DNA of 64,000 bases from Phaeodactylibacter sp. (GTDB lineage: Bacteria; Bacteroidota; Bacteroidia; Chitinophagales; Saprospiraceae). The position numbers and the translations under genes were made by a program. Every line of letters starts with the position of its first letter. Position 1 is the first letter of the stretch. The notes below the pieces were generated by a model. That model had not been told where the DNA came from. It saw only the letters and a list, made by a program, of their open reading frames with translations, and searched no databases. The stretch spans positions 124,001 through 188,000 of the forward strand of contig NZ_JALEGS010000068.1 of NCBI RefSeq assembly GCF_022763345.1, read 5' to 3'. Shown piece after piece: positions 41,901-52,000 of this stretch.

Positions 41901-42381
41901 GTATATGCAGAAAGCTAAAAATGTGAAGGCGCCAAGAGGGTTGACTACTGGCACAACGGCTGATCAACGCAAAATGCCCGTTTTTCAGGCCAAAATCGAT
42001 CCGGAAATCTCCTTCTTTGGCTTTCCCATTTCTGCTGAGGAAGCATTGGGCAGCGAGACCGATCCCGGCTGGTTTTTTGTGGTGCAGGAACGCCCCGGCG
42101 AGCCCCGCTTCGGGCTTGATATCACGGCTGAGGATGCAGGCAGTAGCTTCGATTCAATCGATGAGTGGAATGACCTGGCCTGGCCTCATGTTGAGGTATT
42201 GCCCCATGATTTTCTGCGCATAAATGGCCTCAGCAGGGAGCCGTTGCCACCGGAATCAGGAGCGCCTCATACCTATACCTGGGGCAAAAACAGCGCCCAT
42301 ATGGCGGGCATATTGCTACAACTTCCATTTCGGGCAGCCGTGCACGCTACCGATATGATCAAACTCCCAACCGATGCCTGA
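38902..42381 (+). CDS. Large unrecognised protein with an internal coiled coil, second gene of the operon
   Basis: The protein is 1159 residues with no signal peptide or membrane helix. The N-terminal 500 residues are mixed alpha/beta with acidic, proline-rich stretches (FEPNYFPYIEFYEEDFPWRY, KLRPWLVLVVLEESEFERRF). Residues about 513-731 are a long left-over-right heptad coiled coil (repeated LNEEIDALEEDI, LNSEIATLNGEIAALEQ). The C-terminal 400 residues are again globular and include RELMWREFPTDQRGSYFRSF. I do not recognise the family. The coiled coil suggests assembly into an oligomer or filament. It overlaps the first gene by 4 and the third by 8 bases. Confidence 0.8.
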   Translation: MSIAQYTFLPWARQGISKDINEEDTLGGTTGRTGRATIDVSLALQGIPLGGWSMQPITDATEDPARPGKPVYKKVQLVGPGDVTGIKADAVVRTEPRANVGNFEPNYFPYIEFYEEDFPWRYTPARSVDGKLRPWLVLVVLEESEFERRFLPGAALSAITNGQLPIAFPPASETWAWAHVQANEPFPAGNETVALQQLVEKDPNLASSRLICPRRLKPNTRYTAFLLPAFEQGRLSGLGALPDRILSEDIQQPSWGAHRNDEYQQLWPVYFEWEFQTSDQADFEYLVRRIEARVMEDPVGRRPMDMQDAGYNLSYTGVDDGVLLVEGALQIIDADESRLDFLEQDEAQGFVGKLRQILNLNDPSGSDPPVDTSLDIDGESDDPFVLPPLYGQWHAGKTRVEEGGDKPWFDSLNLDPRNRVAAGFGTLVVRKNQDAYMDRAWEQAAEILEAQRRIRLARFSAETARQLQRSYFTGMDEAVYSAFSSAMHARSLFPESGAGGQAVAQVVRKRVLQTGELSARLTTERNAREQKINEKENAETELQGILQAITAKEADITAKEAQIDSLNEEIDALEEDITSLTGQIAALNGQISEKTTSIDTLNSEIATLNGEIAALEQALADASNSSEAAAITTQLNTVTTQRNQRVTQRDGLIAERDALVTQRDGLEAEKDQKETTRNDKVNARTAAQNELNVLNNQLVGLRNDEEDKRDEIQTLKSEIASLEQEILRLSRLQLPTSTLRQDYRKMARVNGPLLRRADIGEVAQDPMVEISLQVDEASTGAAVANATVSKDWEDLQWGADTFRKMELVTVEGFAVTTPGLVRTQIQKFMEAYQGLNQRLRQIVQVPSETVVPGADTRTRPLLAYPEFREATYDALAKISSELMLPNVQRIPMDTFSLLEVNQRFIEAYLVGLNHEMARELMWREFPTDQRGSYFRSFWDDTDNLDTTFPPPDIELLTKMDQPLGQNLPADRPIPPPDPDNPNVVFVIRSELLKKFPNALVYMQKAKNVKAPRGLTTGTTADQRKMPVFQAKIDPEISFFGFPISAEEALGSETDPGWFFVVQERPGEPRFGLDITAEDAGSSFDSIDEWNDLAWPHVEVLPHDFLRINGLSREPLPPESGAPHTYTWGKNSAHMAGILLQLPFRAAVHATDMIKLPTDA

Positions 42382-45300
42382 AATTAATGCAGACCAACTG
42401 AACAACGCCCTATCGGCTCTGAATGGCGCTATACCTGTCGCCTTGTTCCCGGTAAAGGTGCAAACCCGGTTTGCCACACAATCTATGGTGGATGCCTTGG
42501 GCAATGGCTCCGTCCCCGCACCTGATCCTGCTGCTGCTCCGGCAGAACTCTGGGTTCGGATTTACCCTGATGATATCTTTGTCCACACCCATGAAGACCA
42601 ACTTACGGAAGATGAGTTGGTGGCAGCCGGGGACTATTGGGCATTCCTTTGGGCGGCAGCAGGTCAGGCCGGGCGGGAGGATCAAAAAGCCGGAGCCTGG
42701 CGCGCTCTATCTGAAGACTTTGGACCGGTGCGTGCCCGCTATATTTTGCGCGAAACCCACCCCATTGGGGGATTAGATGCAGAGGGATTTCCACAATCTG
42801 CTCCCCAACTACCGGACCTGGCAACCACTGAGGAGAGCTGGTCCAATGCACCACGGACTTACCTCCTGCCCGACCGATTTGTAGTAAGTATAGAAAAAGC
42901 CGGCGCTCACCGTCACTACGAAGGGGCGCTGATTGATAAAACCGAAGATGGAGCATTACGGCTGGGGCTCGATCCTGGTAGCCCCGATGAGTTTGAAGAC
43001 ACCCCGGAAGGCCGGCAGGTGCCCGAAGATTTGAAGTGGATGACAGACTTTCCCAAGGCAGTGGAAGTGGGCATGGCGCTGCGTATTCCACTCGGAAGTT
43101 GGGGGGCTGAAGACCAAATTGACCGTCTGACGGTGCTGGGTTGGAAGGGCGGAGCAGCACCCGCATCAGGTACAGCTGTACTCGGCCGCCTGTTGGAAAA
43201 CCACCGGTATAAAGTTGGAGGCATGGACCTGGCAGGTGTAGGAACCCCTACGAACAATACCAGGGAATCGGATTCCACCCTCGCACCCGAAGACCGGGAC
43301 TCTGATGTGCCCGTACGAGATGGTAGTACCGGTAGCGATGCGGAGCAGTTAGCCCTGGCATTAGGCTTGCCTGTAGATACCTTCGCAGGCCTTGACAACA
43401 GTGGCCTGAGCAGTATTGCGGATGCCCGTAAAGTACATGAGTTACTCTTTGATGTAACCCTTGGGCAGGCTCTGGAATTCTGGCAGCCGAGCCTGAGCAC
43501 TGCCACCCGCAGTCAGCTTAAACAACATTTTGTAAGTTGGGTAAGCGGGCGCGGGCATCTGCCTGCCTTACAAATTGATGATCAGCCCTATGGCATTCTA
43601 CCTGCACTCTCATGGTCTGCCCTGAATAGCAATCATGCCCATCCGGAAGGCAGTTTGTTGCGGCAGCTTTGGGACCATATCCTTTGGCCGCTGCACAGTT
43701 GGTACAGCACTCAATTGGATGAAGTGGCACACATCGAAAGAGGGATCAGCCCCCGGCAGGCGCAATTGCAATTGTTATCGGTGCTTCAGCTCCATCCTAC
43801 AAGTGTGGCCTACCGACAACGGTTTGCACTGCGCCCGGAGGTGGCTGGCGATGAAGCACTGCGCAACCTGTTTCTTATCCCGGAAGGTGAAGCCAGAGCC
43901 GACCGTGAGGGAGATAGCATCTCAGCCCAGCTCAGTGCCAATGGGCTGCCCGGTGTGGACAATGCTGAAAAGTTGCTTTTCGAAACCCAGGCCCGGCCAT
44001 TGCTATGGGAAGCCGGCGATGATGACAGATTGATTGAAGCTACCGATGAAGACCCGCTCCTGGGCATGGAAGGCGGCGTGATCCCACCATTGCCCGATTC
44101 AGACCAAAATTACCTGCAATGGCTGGCGGAGCACGGTCCGGATGCGGCTCCTCCCGGCTCAGCGCCTCCGAGGGCTATTTTGTACCATTTACTAAAGCGG
44201 CGGTTGCAGTTGCCATCTTCTTCCCAACCGGGAGCTGCTTCTCCCCAGGCGTTGCTCAATGAGATTAAAGACTGGCCTGCGCCCTACCTGAGACGCATGG
44301 TACAAGAACACCTTGACTGCTGTACGTATCGCCTCGATGCCTGGCTGAGCAGTTATGCCGCATTCAGGCTCCAGGAAATACGGCAGGAAAACGCCGAAGG
44401 TATTTACATCGGGGCCTGGGGCTACCTGGAGCACCTGAAGCCGGGACAACGGCCCGTGCAACCGGAGTACATTCCTGCGCCTTCTCTGCGCCATGCGACT
44501 ACAGCAGCTGTCTTGCGCAGTGGCTATCAGAACAACCGATCGAGTGGTACCGGGGAGAACCTCTTTGCCGTGGGGCTGAGCTCCGGGCGGGTAAAAAATG
44601 CCCTTTTCCTGCTGGAAGGTGTCCGCAACGGGCAGGACTTATCCGCTTTGCTAGGCTACCGGCTGGAGCGCGCCATGCAGGAATTCCGGAACGGTGGAGT
44701 ACCTACACTTGCGCCATTCATACAGGACCTGCGCGAAAAGTACCGCTTTGAAGTGATCCCGGTCGTTGGAGAAAATCAGGGCAGTGCCCCGGATACAGAG
44801 GAAGACTTTTCCCAGCGGGTAATTGATGCTGTGGCTCTTGTAGAAGATGAAACAGAAGGTTGGCGATCTGAAGTCAGTGCAGCCGTAGAGGAAGATCTTG
44901 AAGATATTATAGCCGGCCTGGCAGAACAACTCGATAGCGTGAAAGACCTGCTCGCTGCTGAAGGCGTTTATCAGCTCGTGGACGGGCAGGTAGACCGGGC
45001 CAAAGCCGCCCTTGATGCCATGACGGACGGAGAGCAGCTCACCCGTCCGGAAATCGTGGACCAGCCCAGGAGCAGTCTGCCCCTGACTTTCCGTATGGGG
45101 GTGCTGCTTCAGGACCGCCCCTTGCCGGTAACAGGTGGCGCGCCCCTTTCGCCCCGGGCGGTAGTCAGTCCCAAACTCAACCGCTGGCTCTTGGATCAGT
45201 TGCCGGACCTCAGCTTTATCAAGGTACGGGTACGGTGGCAAAGTGGGGTGGATGGCAGCGGGAACCCGGTGTTTGAAGCGCTTACTATGCCGCTGCGGCA

Positions 45301-46804
45301 TTTGCAAATCGAACCCATAGACCTGGTGTACATGATGCACCTGCAGCGTGAAAACCCTGACACCAGTGAGCTTCGGTACCGTATTGAGCGAGTAGTGCGG
45401 CAACAGCGTGACTTGCCCCTGACCACCCGCATCCAAATCCTGGAACAAGACCGGACTGGGTTCGATCCGTCAGATTATACCCTGTTTGCAGTAGAGCCGC
45501 TGGCAGCCGGCCTGGGCAAGCTGTTGATGGAGACCCGCAGCCTGCGCCCTGAGGATTTTCTGAGGGCCAACGACGAGTCTGTGGAAGCCGCTGGACAATT
45601 GTGGGAACCGGAGTTTCTGCGCCGGCAATTGCGGAATGTGGCACTGGAGTGGGAAGACATGGATGCTACCTTGGCCAATGCACTGGATACGGCACAGGAG
45701 CTGGCGAACGGTCTTTCCGGCAACGGCACGCATCCACAATTGGAGCAACGCCTGCGCTCTATCCGGGAGGACACTTTTTTCTACGCAGGGCTGGGCTGGG
45801 TGAAAGCAGTTCCGCCAGCGATTGACCGCCTGGACAAGCTTACGCTGGAACAGGAAATCCGGCGTTGCCGCAATATACTTGAAGATGCCCAAAGCCGAAT
45901 GGTACAGGCAAGAGAGGTCTGGCAGGAGGGAAGTCCTCAGCCGCTTTCCACACTACTCCAACAGCCGCCGGCCGGGCAGGATGCCGCAGGTGAAGTGGCT
46001 TTGCTGGAAACGATCATTGAGTTGCTCTTTGGCCGCTTCTACCGCGTGTGTCCTGATTTTAGGTTGCCCGCAAGTACCCAGTTGCAACAGTCAATGGCTG
46101 ATCCGCAGCTTAAAAATTCGGCGGATGATTTTGCTATTGAGCGCTGGCTTCAGACCCAAGCACCACTCCGCCCCAAGATGGATCTTTACTACCGTTGCAA
46201 TATGCTGACCGAACTGTTTGGAGGGACCAAAGAAGGGGATGGGATGTCGCTGTTGCAATTACCGCTTCGCGAAGGCAAGCCCGGGCCCTGGGTAGGTCAG
46301 GAATATGGGAGTTTTATTCCCCACGGCGATACGATGGCGATGACACTTGAGCTTCAGGAAGACTTTTCCTTCAGCAACGGTACTTTCTCCGGGCTGCTGA
46401 TTGATGACTGGCAGGAGCTGATACCCGATCCGGAGGTGAACGCAGGCATCGCCCTGCAATACGATCAGCCCGATACCGAGCCGCCCAATGCTGTACTGCT
46501 GGCGATGACGCCCCGGCGCGGCGCCGCATGGGATTGGCCCGTTTTGCAAAATACGGTTCTCGATAATCTGCACCTGGCTAAGCTCCGCGGGGTGGACCCG
46601 GACATCCTCAAGAACAGCTTTCTTGATCAGTTTTTACCGCTGGTTTTAGGAGAAGTGACCATGACGGAAGAAGGTGGCGAACGGTCGTACGGTGGCTTGC
46701 TGTTTGGTGCGCCTCCGGGGGAACAACGTATCGTGGAGGCACCACCAACAGAAGTTACGGATGAGGATTTAGCAGGACTGGACTTGGGCAACACCATTGA
46801 ATAA
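42374..46804 (+). CDS. Very large unrecognised protein, third gene of the operon
   Basis: The protein is 1476 residues, the largest in the window, without signal peptide or membrane helix. The N-terminus (FPVKVQTRFATQSMVDALGN, ELWVRIYPDDIFVHTHEDQL) is followed by alpha/beta and helical segments. The middle has HLPALQIDDQPYGILPALSW, and a conserved-looking tryptophan-rich end includes WDWPVLQNTVLDNLHLAKLR. Composition is acidic and proline-rich. I cannot assign a family. Coupling to the second gene (8-base overlap) implies co-translation and probably a stable complex. Confidence 0.78.
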   Translation: MPEINADQLNNALSALNGAIPVALFPVKVQTRFATQSMVDALGNGSVPAPDPAAAPAELWVRIYPDDIFVHTHEDQLTEDELVAAGDYWAFLWAAAGQAGREDQKAGAWRALSEDFGPVRARYILRETHPIGGLDAEGFPQSAPQLPDLATTEESWSNAPRTYLLPDRFVVSIEKAGAHRHYEGALIDKTEDGALRLGLDPGSPDEFEDTPEGRQVPEDLKWMTDFPKAVEVGMALRIPLGSWGAEDQIDRLTVLGWKGGAAPASGTAVLGRLLENHRYKVGGMDLAGVGTPTNNTRESDSTLAPEDRDSDVPVRDGSTGSDAEQLALALGLPVDTFAGLDNSGLSSIADARKVHELLFDVTLGQALEFWQPSLSTATRSQLKQHFVSWVSGRGHLPALQIDDQPYGILPALSWSALNSNHAHPEGSLLRQLWDHILWPLHSWYSTQLDEVAHIERGISPRQAQLQLLSVLQLHPTSVAYRQRFALRPEVAGDEALRNLFLIPEGEARADREGDSISAQLSANGLPGVDNAEKLLFETQARPLLWEAGDDDRLIEATDEDPLLGMEGGVIPPLPDSDQNYLQWLAEHGPDAAPPGSAPPRAILYHLLKRRLQLPSSSQPGAASPQALLNEIKDWPAPYLRRMVQEHLDCCTYRLDAWLSSYAAFRLQEIRQENAEGIYIGAWGYLEHLKPGQRPVQPEYIPAPSLRHATTAAVLRSGYQNNRSSGTGENLFAVGLSSGRVKNALFLLEGVRNGQDLSALLGYRLERAMQEFRNGGVPTLAPFIQDLREKYRFEVIPVVGENQGSAPDTEEDFSQRVIDAVALVEDETEGWRSEVSAAVEEDLEDIIAGLAEQLDSVKDLLAAEGVYQLVDGQVDRAKAALDAMTDGEQLTRPEIVDQPRSSLPLTFRMGVLLQDRPLPVTGGAPLSPRAVVSPKLNRWLLDQLPDLSFIKVRVRWQSGVDGSGNPVFEALTMPLRHLQIEPIDLVYMMHLQRENPDTSELRYRIERVVRQQRDLPLTTRIQILEQDRTGFDPSDYTLFAVEPLAAGLGKLLMETRSLRPEDFLRANDESVEAAGQLWEPEFLRRQLRNVALEWEDMDATLANALDTAQELANGLSGNGTHPQLEQRLRSIREDTFFYAGLGWVKAVPPAIDRLDKLTLEQEIRRCRNILEDAQSRMVQAREVWQEGSPQPLSTLLQQPPAGQDAAGEVALLETIIELLFGRFYRVCPDFRLPASTQLQQSMADPQLKNSADDFAIERWLQTQAPLRPKMDLYYRCNMLTELFGGTKEGDGMSLLQLPLREGKPGPWVGQEYGSFIPHGDTMAMTLELQEDFSFSNGTFSGLLIDDWQELIPDPEVNAGIALQYDQPDTEPPNAVLLAMTPRRGAAWDWPVLQNTVLDNLHLAKLRGVDPDILKNSFLDQFLPLVLGEVTMTEEGGERSYGGLLFGAPPGEQRIVEAPPTEVTDEDLAGLDLGNTIE

Positions 46805-46815
46805 CAGAACAAATT

Positions 46816-48594
46816 ATGGCAGACTCAATACTTTGGAACCGGTTGGAAATCCGTGCGCGCAGCGAGCGGTTTGACGAGAATCTGGGCAATCAGCTTTATG
46901 ACCCCTATTGGATGCTTTGCCGGCAGTGGCAGACCGGCGAATTCGAAGGAACGGACAATGGTTCCCCGGCAGAGGTCCGCGTGAAATGGCAGCAGTACCC
47001 TTTCCGACAGTTATCGGCCGATGGCAACCATCCTGTGGATTATAGCAATCATCAGCCGATGGAAGCGGAAGTGGAACGTGTAGCAGTAGAGCCGGGTATC
47101 CCCCTTCGCATTGAGATGGGGCGGCAACTGGAGCGAATGCTACACCGTGCATTGGGTGATGCCGCAGGTGGAGTGGTGCAAACTTTGAAAGCGAGTCCGG
47201 AGCTGCAATTTCAGATCCCTGCTGCAGCGACTACGGAAGACCGCATGCAAAATGCACATGAGCTTAGCAACAGGAGCCTGCAAACCTGGGTACACGCCGC
47301 GGTGCAGACCGGTGCCCTCGATGGAGGGGCGTTGTACAAAAAACTGCGCGGGGGGCAATCCCTTACGGACTTCTTGCCTGGCCCTAATCCTCAAGCGGAT
47401 ACAGTAGGCGGGCAATGGGTCGACTGGTTTGATCGTCAATACAATCAGCCGGTCGATGAAACAAAAGATGCCTGGCGGCCCGAACGTATGGAGTATCGTT
47501 TTCAGGCCCACCTCAAGGGCAAAAACGGTGCCCCTATGCAATTAGGAGCCGAGGAGTACTACGAAGGGCGCCTCGACTGGTACAGCTTTGAGGTTGCTGA
47601 ATCCGGACGGGGCAGCCGGGACGATGTGCAAGCGCCTCAGGTCCGGCATTTAATCCCCACAGAAGTGGACTACCCCGGTATGCCTGCTGCCCGATGGTGG
47701 GAGATGGAAGATGGCAAGGTCAACCTCCTGGCTATGGAAGCCGGTGCCACACAGTCCGGGCGGCTGGCGCTTATGGAGTTTGGGCTCATGTACAGCAATG
47801 ATTGGTTTTTGCTGCCGCTGCGCGTTCCCGGTGGAGGGCTGCTTGAGGTGGAAGGGGTGGGAATCCGTGATGTCTTTGGGCAGTGGTCCGAGGCAAACCA
47901 CTACAGGGATAGTTCCGGCAGCAACCATTGGAACTTCTTTGGGCTTACTGGCATTCCTGACCCGCAGAGTGCTTACGATAAATACCTGTTGCTGCCGCCC
48001 GGCGTAATTGACCTTAAGGAAAGCCCGGCACAGGAAGAAGTCTATCTGGCCCGCGATGAGATGGCAAATATGGTTTGGGGTATTGAGTATTATCTTTCCG
48101 ATGGCATTGATGGCCGGCGGGAAGGCAATGCTGCCGCCCTCAATACCGCCACATATTTACGCGCTCTGTCGGAGGAAGTCACCGGAGGAGCCCCGCCCGC
48201 TCCACCCCTTGAAAATGAAGCCTTGGTCCGTTACCGGTTGGCTACGGATGTCCCGGAGCATTGGATTCCCTTTAAAGCCGCTCTTGTGCCAAACGGTGGC
48301 GGTGCGATCCGGCTGCAGCGGGCGGCAATGCCGCGGATATATCCTGGATTACCGATTGAGCGTATCCGCCCCCGCACGAGCCTGCTGCGGTATGGCCTGG
48401 ATAAACCAGCTTATCAGCCCTTCTTCATTCCGGAAGAAGAGGTGCCTAAGTCAGGTGTTAGGGTTTCCCGAACCTGGCAGCGCGCCCGTTGGCACAACGG
48501 ACGGACCGCGCTTTGGAGTGGTTTCCGCAAGCAGAATGGCCGGGGGCAAGGCAATAGTGGTTTACGGTTTGATGGGTTATTTGAGCGGGATTAG
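46816..48594 (+). CDS. Unrecognised protein, fourth gene of the operon
   Basis: The protein is 592 residues, 11 bases after the third gene. It begins ILWNRLEIRARSERFDENLG and has conserved-looking motifs LYDPYWMLCRQWQTGEFEG, YYEGRLDWYSFEVAE and NDWFLLPLRVPGGGLLEVEG. The C-terminal end is basic (SRTWQRARWHNGRTALWSGF). No membrane segment, signal peptide or known catalytic motif is visible. The sequence style matches the three preceding genes, so it is the last member of the set. Its 3' end borders the truncated ATPase on the other strand. Confidence 0.78.
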   Translation: MADSILWNRLEIRARSERFDENLGNQLYDPYWMLCRQWQTGEFEGTDNGSPAEVRVKWQQYPFRQLSADGNHPVDYSNHQPMEAEVERVAVEPGIPLRIEMGRQLERMLHRALGDAAGGVVQTLKASPELQFQIPAAATTEDRMQNAHELSNRSLQTWVHAAVQTGALDGGALYKKLRGGQSLTDFLPGPNPQADTVGGQWVDWFDRQYNQPVDETKDAWRPERMEYRFQAHLKGKNGAPMQLGAEEYYEGRLDWYSFEVAESGRGSRDDVQAPQVRHLIPTEVDYPGMPAARWWEMEDGKVNLLAMEAGATQSGRLALMEFGLMYSNDWFLLPLRVPGGGLLEVEGVGIRDVFGQWSEANHYRDSSGSNHWNFFGLTGIPDPQSAYDKYLLLPPGVIDLKESPAQEEVYLARDEMANMVWGIEYYLSDGIDGRREGNAAALNTATYLRALSEEVTGGAPPAPPLENEALVRYRLATDVPEHWIPFKAALVPNGGGAIRLQRAAMPRIYPGLPIERIRPRTSLLRYGLDKPAYQPFFIPEEEVPKSGVRVSRTWQRARWHNGRTALWSGFRKQNGRGQGNSGLRFDGLFERD

Positions 48595-48744
48595 TGGTTC
48601 CAGACTGACGTACCGGTATTCCGGGAATAGATGTTTGAGCAGTGTGGTTTTCCCGGATTGCCGGGGTCCAGTCCCTGCAAGAATGGGGTATGTCTCAACC
48701 TGTCTACAAACAGCAGTGGTCAGCTGCCGGTTGATTATGCTCAT
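48577..48744 (-). pseudogene. 5' fragment of a DUF4143-type AAA ATPase gene
   Basis: From an ATG at 48744 the frame reads MSIINRQLTTAVCRQVETYP and then the Walker A segment GTGPRQSGKTTLLKHLFPEY, RYVSLE, after which it runs out into the last codons of the opposite gene and stops. This is exactly the N-terminal start of the AAA_14/DUF4143 ATPases of Bacteroidota; about 330 residues are missing. The break is near 48597, at the end of the four-gene operon. Confidence 0.75.
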
Positions 48745-49030
48745 AGTGACTAGATGGTAAATTTTGAAAATACAGGCTATGTATTTTGAATTTGCAGTGC
48801 TTAATCCAGTCATTTCGGTTATGAAAGGGCATAAGCAATCCTTCTTGTAAGCTGCGTTCGTGTTCTCCTCTGCATCGATTTTTTCTCAAAGGCAGCTCGC
48901 CTTGACCTGTTACGGTCTGACCACGTGAAGCTCCTGTCGCCCGGTCAGGTAACTCCAAAGTCTCGATAAGTCCGAGTTTTTTTTCACACTTGTATCATTT
49001 CCGCCAGCAAAGCAGTACGAGTAGTCAGAA
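48745..49030. other. Intergenic region after the DUF6603 operon
   Basis: Nothing convincing was found in these 286 bases. GGTAAC at 48944 resembles the -35 box of the ECF promoter but has no AAATCA at the right distance. Confidence 0.5.
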
Positions 49031-52000
49031 ATGGCACTGCCAAATTTTGTAACAATAATGCTATGTATTATGCTCAGCTTCACGAATTCCATGCCAGGAC
49101 TTGTATTCATACTCTGCTTTCTTACAACTGGGCTGTCTGCACAGTCCAATCCCTGGAGAGCAGTAGGAGAGGGTGAATTTGCCACTCAGGCTATGGATCG
49201 CTCCATCATTCCTCAGAAATATTTGACTTATGCATTAGATATGGATGAATTGCAAGTCGTTTTGGAGCGTGCTCCAATGCGGTATTCTCCTGAATCTTAT
49301 GAAGCGGTGGTAATACTACAGCTACCAATGCCCAATGGTGCAACGGAGCGCTTTAGAATTTTTGATGCACCGATTATGCAAACTGATCTGGCTGCCCGGT
49401 ATCCTCTGCTTCATGCGTATGCAGGAGTCGGTATTGATGACCCAACAGCCAGCCTGCGATTCAATATCACCCAGTTTGGGTTTCATGCCCTGATATTATC
49501 TGGTAGGCACAGCCCGGTATATATCGATCCTTATTCAAAATCAGATACGCGTCATTACTTAACCTACTATAAGAGCGATTACCAAAAAGCAGAAAGCCAC
49601 GAATGCCATTTCGGTGAAGAGCAGGATCTGGCAATTGAAGACCTTCCCCTCGGAAGTTCCCAGAGCGATTGCAACTTAAGGACCTACCGGTTGGCACTTG
49701 CCTGTACGACTACTTATGCTGATTTTCACGGTGGGAATAAGCCAGATGTGATGGCTGCATTTCACACGACGATGACCAGGGTGAACGGCATATTTGAAAG
49801 AGAAGTTGCGGTAAGTATGATGCTGGTCGCTAATAATGACGAGTTGATTTTTATTGAGGACTCCCCTTACAGCGACGAAACCTCCTTTGGTATTTTTGAT
49901 GAAAACCAGGTGGTTTGTGATGATATCATAGGTACAGCGAATTATGACATAGGGCATGTATTTGCCCATGAAGGTGGCAGTGTAGCTTTAGGAGGAGCTG
50001 CGTACAGAAGCGCTGCCTGCGTTGACCAGATGAAGGCGAGTGCTTTTTCAAGCTTTGACCCACCAGTTGGAGACCCGTTTGACATTGATTTTGTAGCTCA
50101 TGAAATGGGGCACCAGTTAGGTTGTAGCCATACCGCAAGCAACAACTGTAATAGTACGCGTGCGACCTCTGTGGAACCCAGTGACGCGTCCACTATCATG
50201 GGGCAGTACTTTTGTGACCTGCCCAATATACAGGCCAATAATGACGCCTATTTTCATGCTGTGAACCTCCTGGAAATTGGTTACAATACGACTGAAGGCC
50301 CGGCGGGGAGCTGTCCGACTTTGACGGATACCGGCAATACGCCTCCTGAAGTTGAGGTAGAACAGCAGCGTTATGTATTGCCTATTTCCACTCCTTTTAA
50401 ATTGGAAGCTATTGGACAGGATGCCGATGGTGATGTATTGACCTATTGTTGGGAGCAAATGGATAACGAAATGATCCCTAACCCGCCAATACCTGAAATC
50501 GAAGCCGGTCCGGCATTTCGATCCTATGAACCTGTAGAGGAGCCCTATCGTATTTTTCCTGCGCTTGAATACCTCATTAATGGGACCGATTATCAATGGG
50601 AGGTCCTGCCGGCAGTGAGCAGGGAGATGGATTTCCGTGTCACGGTGAGAGACAATTTTATGGGGGCGGGGTGCACGAGCGAAGCCGATGTAGATTTGAC
50701 TTTTGATGAAGGCGCAGGCCCATTTCTCGTTCAATCCCCGAACTCAGATGTAGTTTGGTATGAGGGCGCTTCCTATACGATTAGCTGGGATGTGGCCAAT
50801 ACAGATATGGCGCCGGTAAACTGTAGTCAGGTAGACATACTGTTATCAACCGATGGAGGATATACCTATCCGGTTAATTTGGCAACCAACGTCCCGAATG
50901 ATGGTGCCCACATTATTGAAGTACCGGAAATACTTTCTAGCACGGTCAGAGTGATGGTCCGGTGCTCGGACAACCTATTCTTTGATATCTCAGATGAAGA
51001 TTTTTCGATTGCTACCGCCTCCAACCCTGCTTTAGGGCTGGCAGTGGATGCCCCGGTGCAGCAGGCATGCCAGAATGCCGAAAGGGTTAATTATCAGTTG
51101 TCTTTCAGCTCGATTGCCGGGTTTGATGAGGAAGTGACATTAAGTGCAAGTGGTATTCCGTCCGGAGCAAGCTTCAGCTTTTCCAGTTCCAGCTTTATCC
51201 CACCGGCAAACATAAATCTGGACATTGAGGGGCTCGAGAATGTCGCTCCAGGAGCCTACACCATAGATATTAACGCCAGTTCCGCCTCTAGTGATCTGGG
51301 GCAGGAAGTTATACTGGAACTCGAACAGGACATTCCAGAGCCTATCTTGCTAACTACTCCGGCAAATGGGGCATCAGGAGTGTCGCTCCGTCCTGATTTT
51401 AACTGGTCTGGTGGAGGTAATGACCCAGAATATATTGTTGAAATCGCCAGAACGCCTGGATTTGGGCAGGCGGTGGTTGAGGTAGGCAGGGTCAACACGG
51501 AAGCTTACACTCCAACAGTAAGCCTCGCTCCTCTAACGGTCTATTATTGGCGGGTAAGAACGCAGAACTCCTGCACTCCTGCTGAAGGTGCCCCATGGTT
51601 TTCTTTCCAAACGGGTGGAGAAGGGTGTTATATCTTCACGAAGTCTGATCCGGCATACGTGCACGGATATGTGGACACTGAAACTTCTGAGTTAACCGTA
51701 GGGCATGACTTAAGTATAACCGATGCAAATGTTCAGCTTGAGATTTTCCATAAAAATATTGGCGACCTTTCGGTAAGCCTGACAGCACCTTCCGGCACAT
51801 CCGTAGAATTATTCAATCGTCCGGGGGTTCCTGCCACTGATATTGGGTGCTCCAGAGACGATATGCTCCTGATATTCGATGATGAATCCTCCAATTCAGC
51901 CGAACAGCTGGAAAATTCTTGCATCAACGGGCAAGAATACGGCATTGAAGGAACCTTTCAACCTATGGTACCTTTAGCCAATTTTAATGGTCTGCCTTCG

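Noticed and set aside
35537..48594. Type VI secretion or contractile injection system
   Set aside because: No sheath, tube, spike (VgrG/PAAR), baseplate or ClpV-type ATPase motif is visible in the four proteins.
48942..48970. ECF-type promoter before the T9SS metalloprotease (GGTAAC)
   Set aside because: No AAAT at the required spacing.
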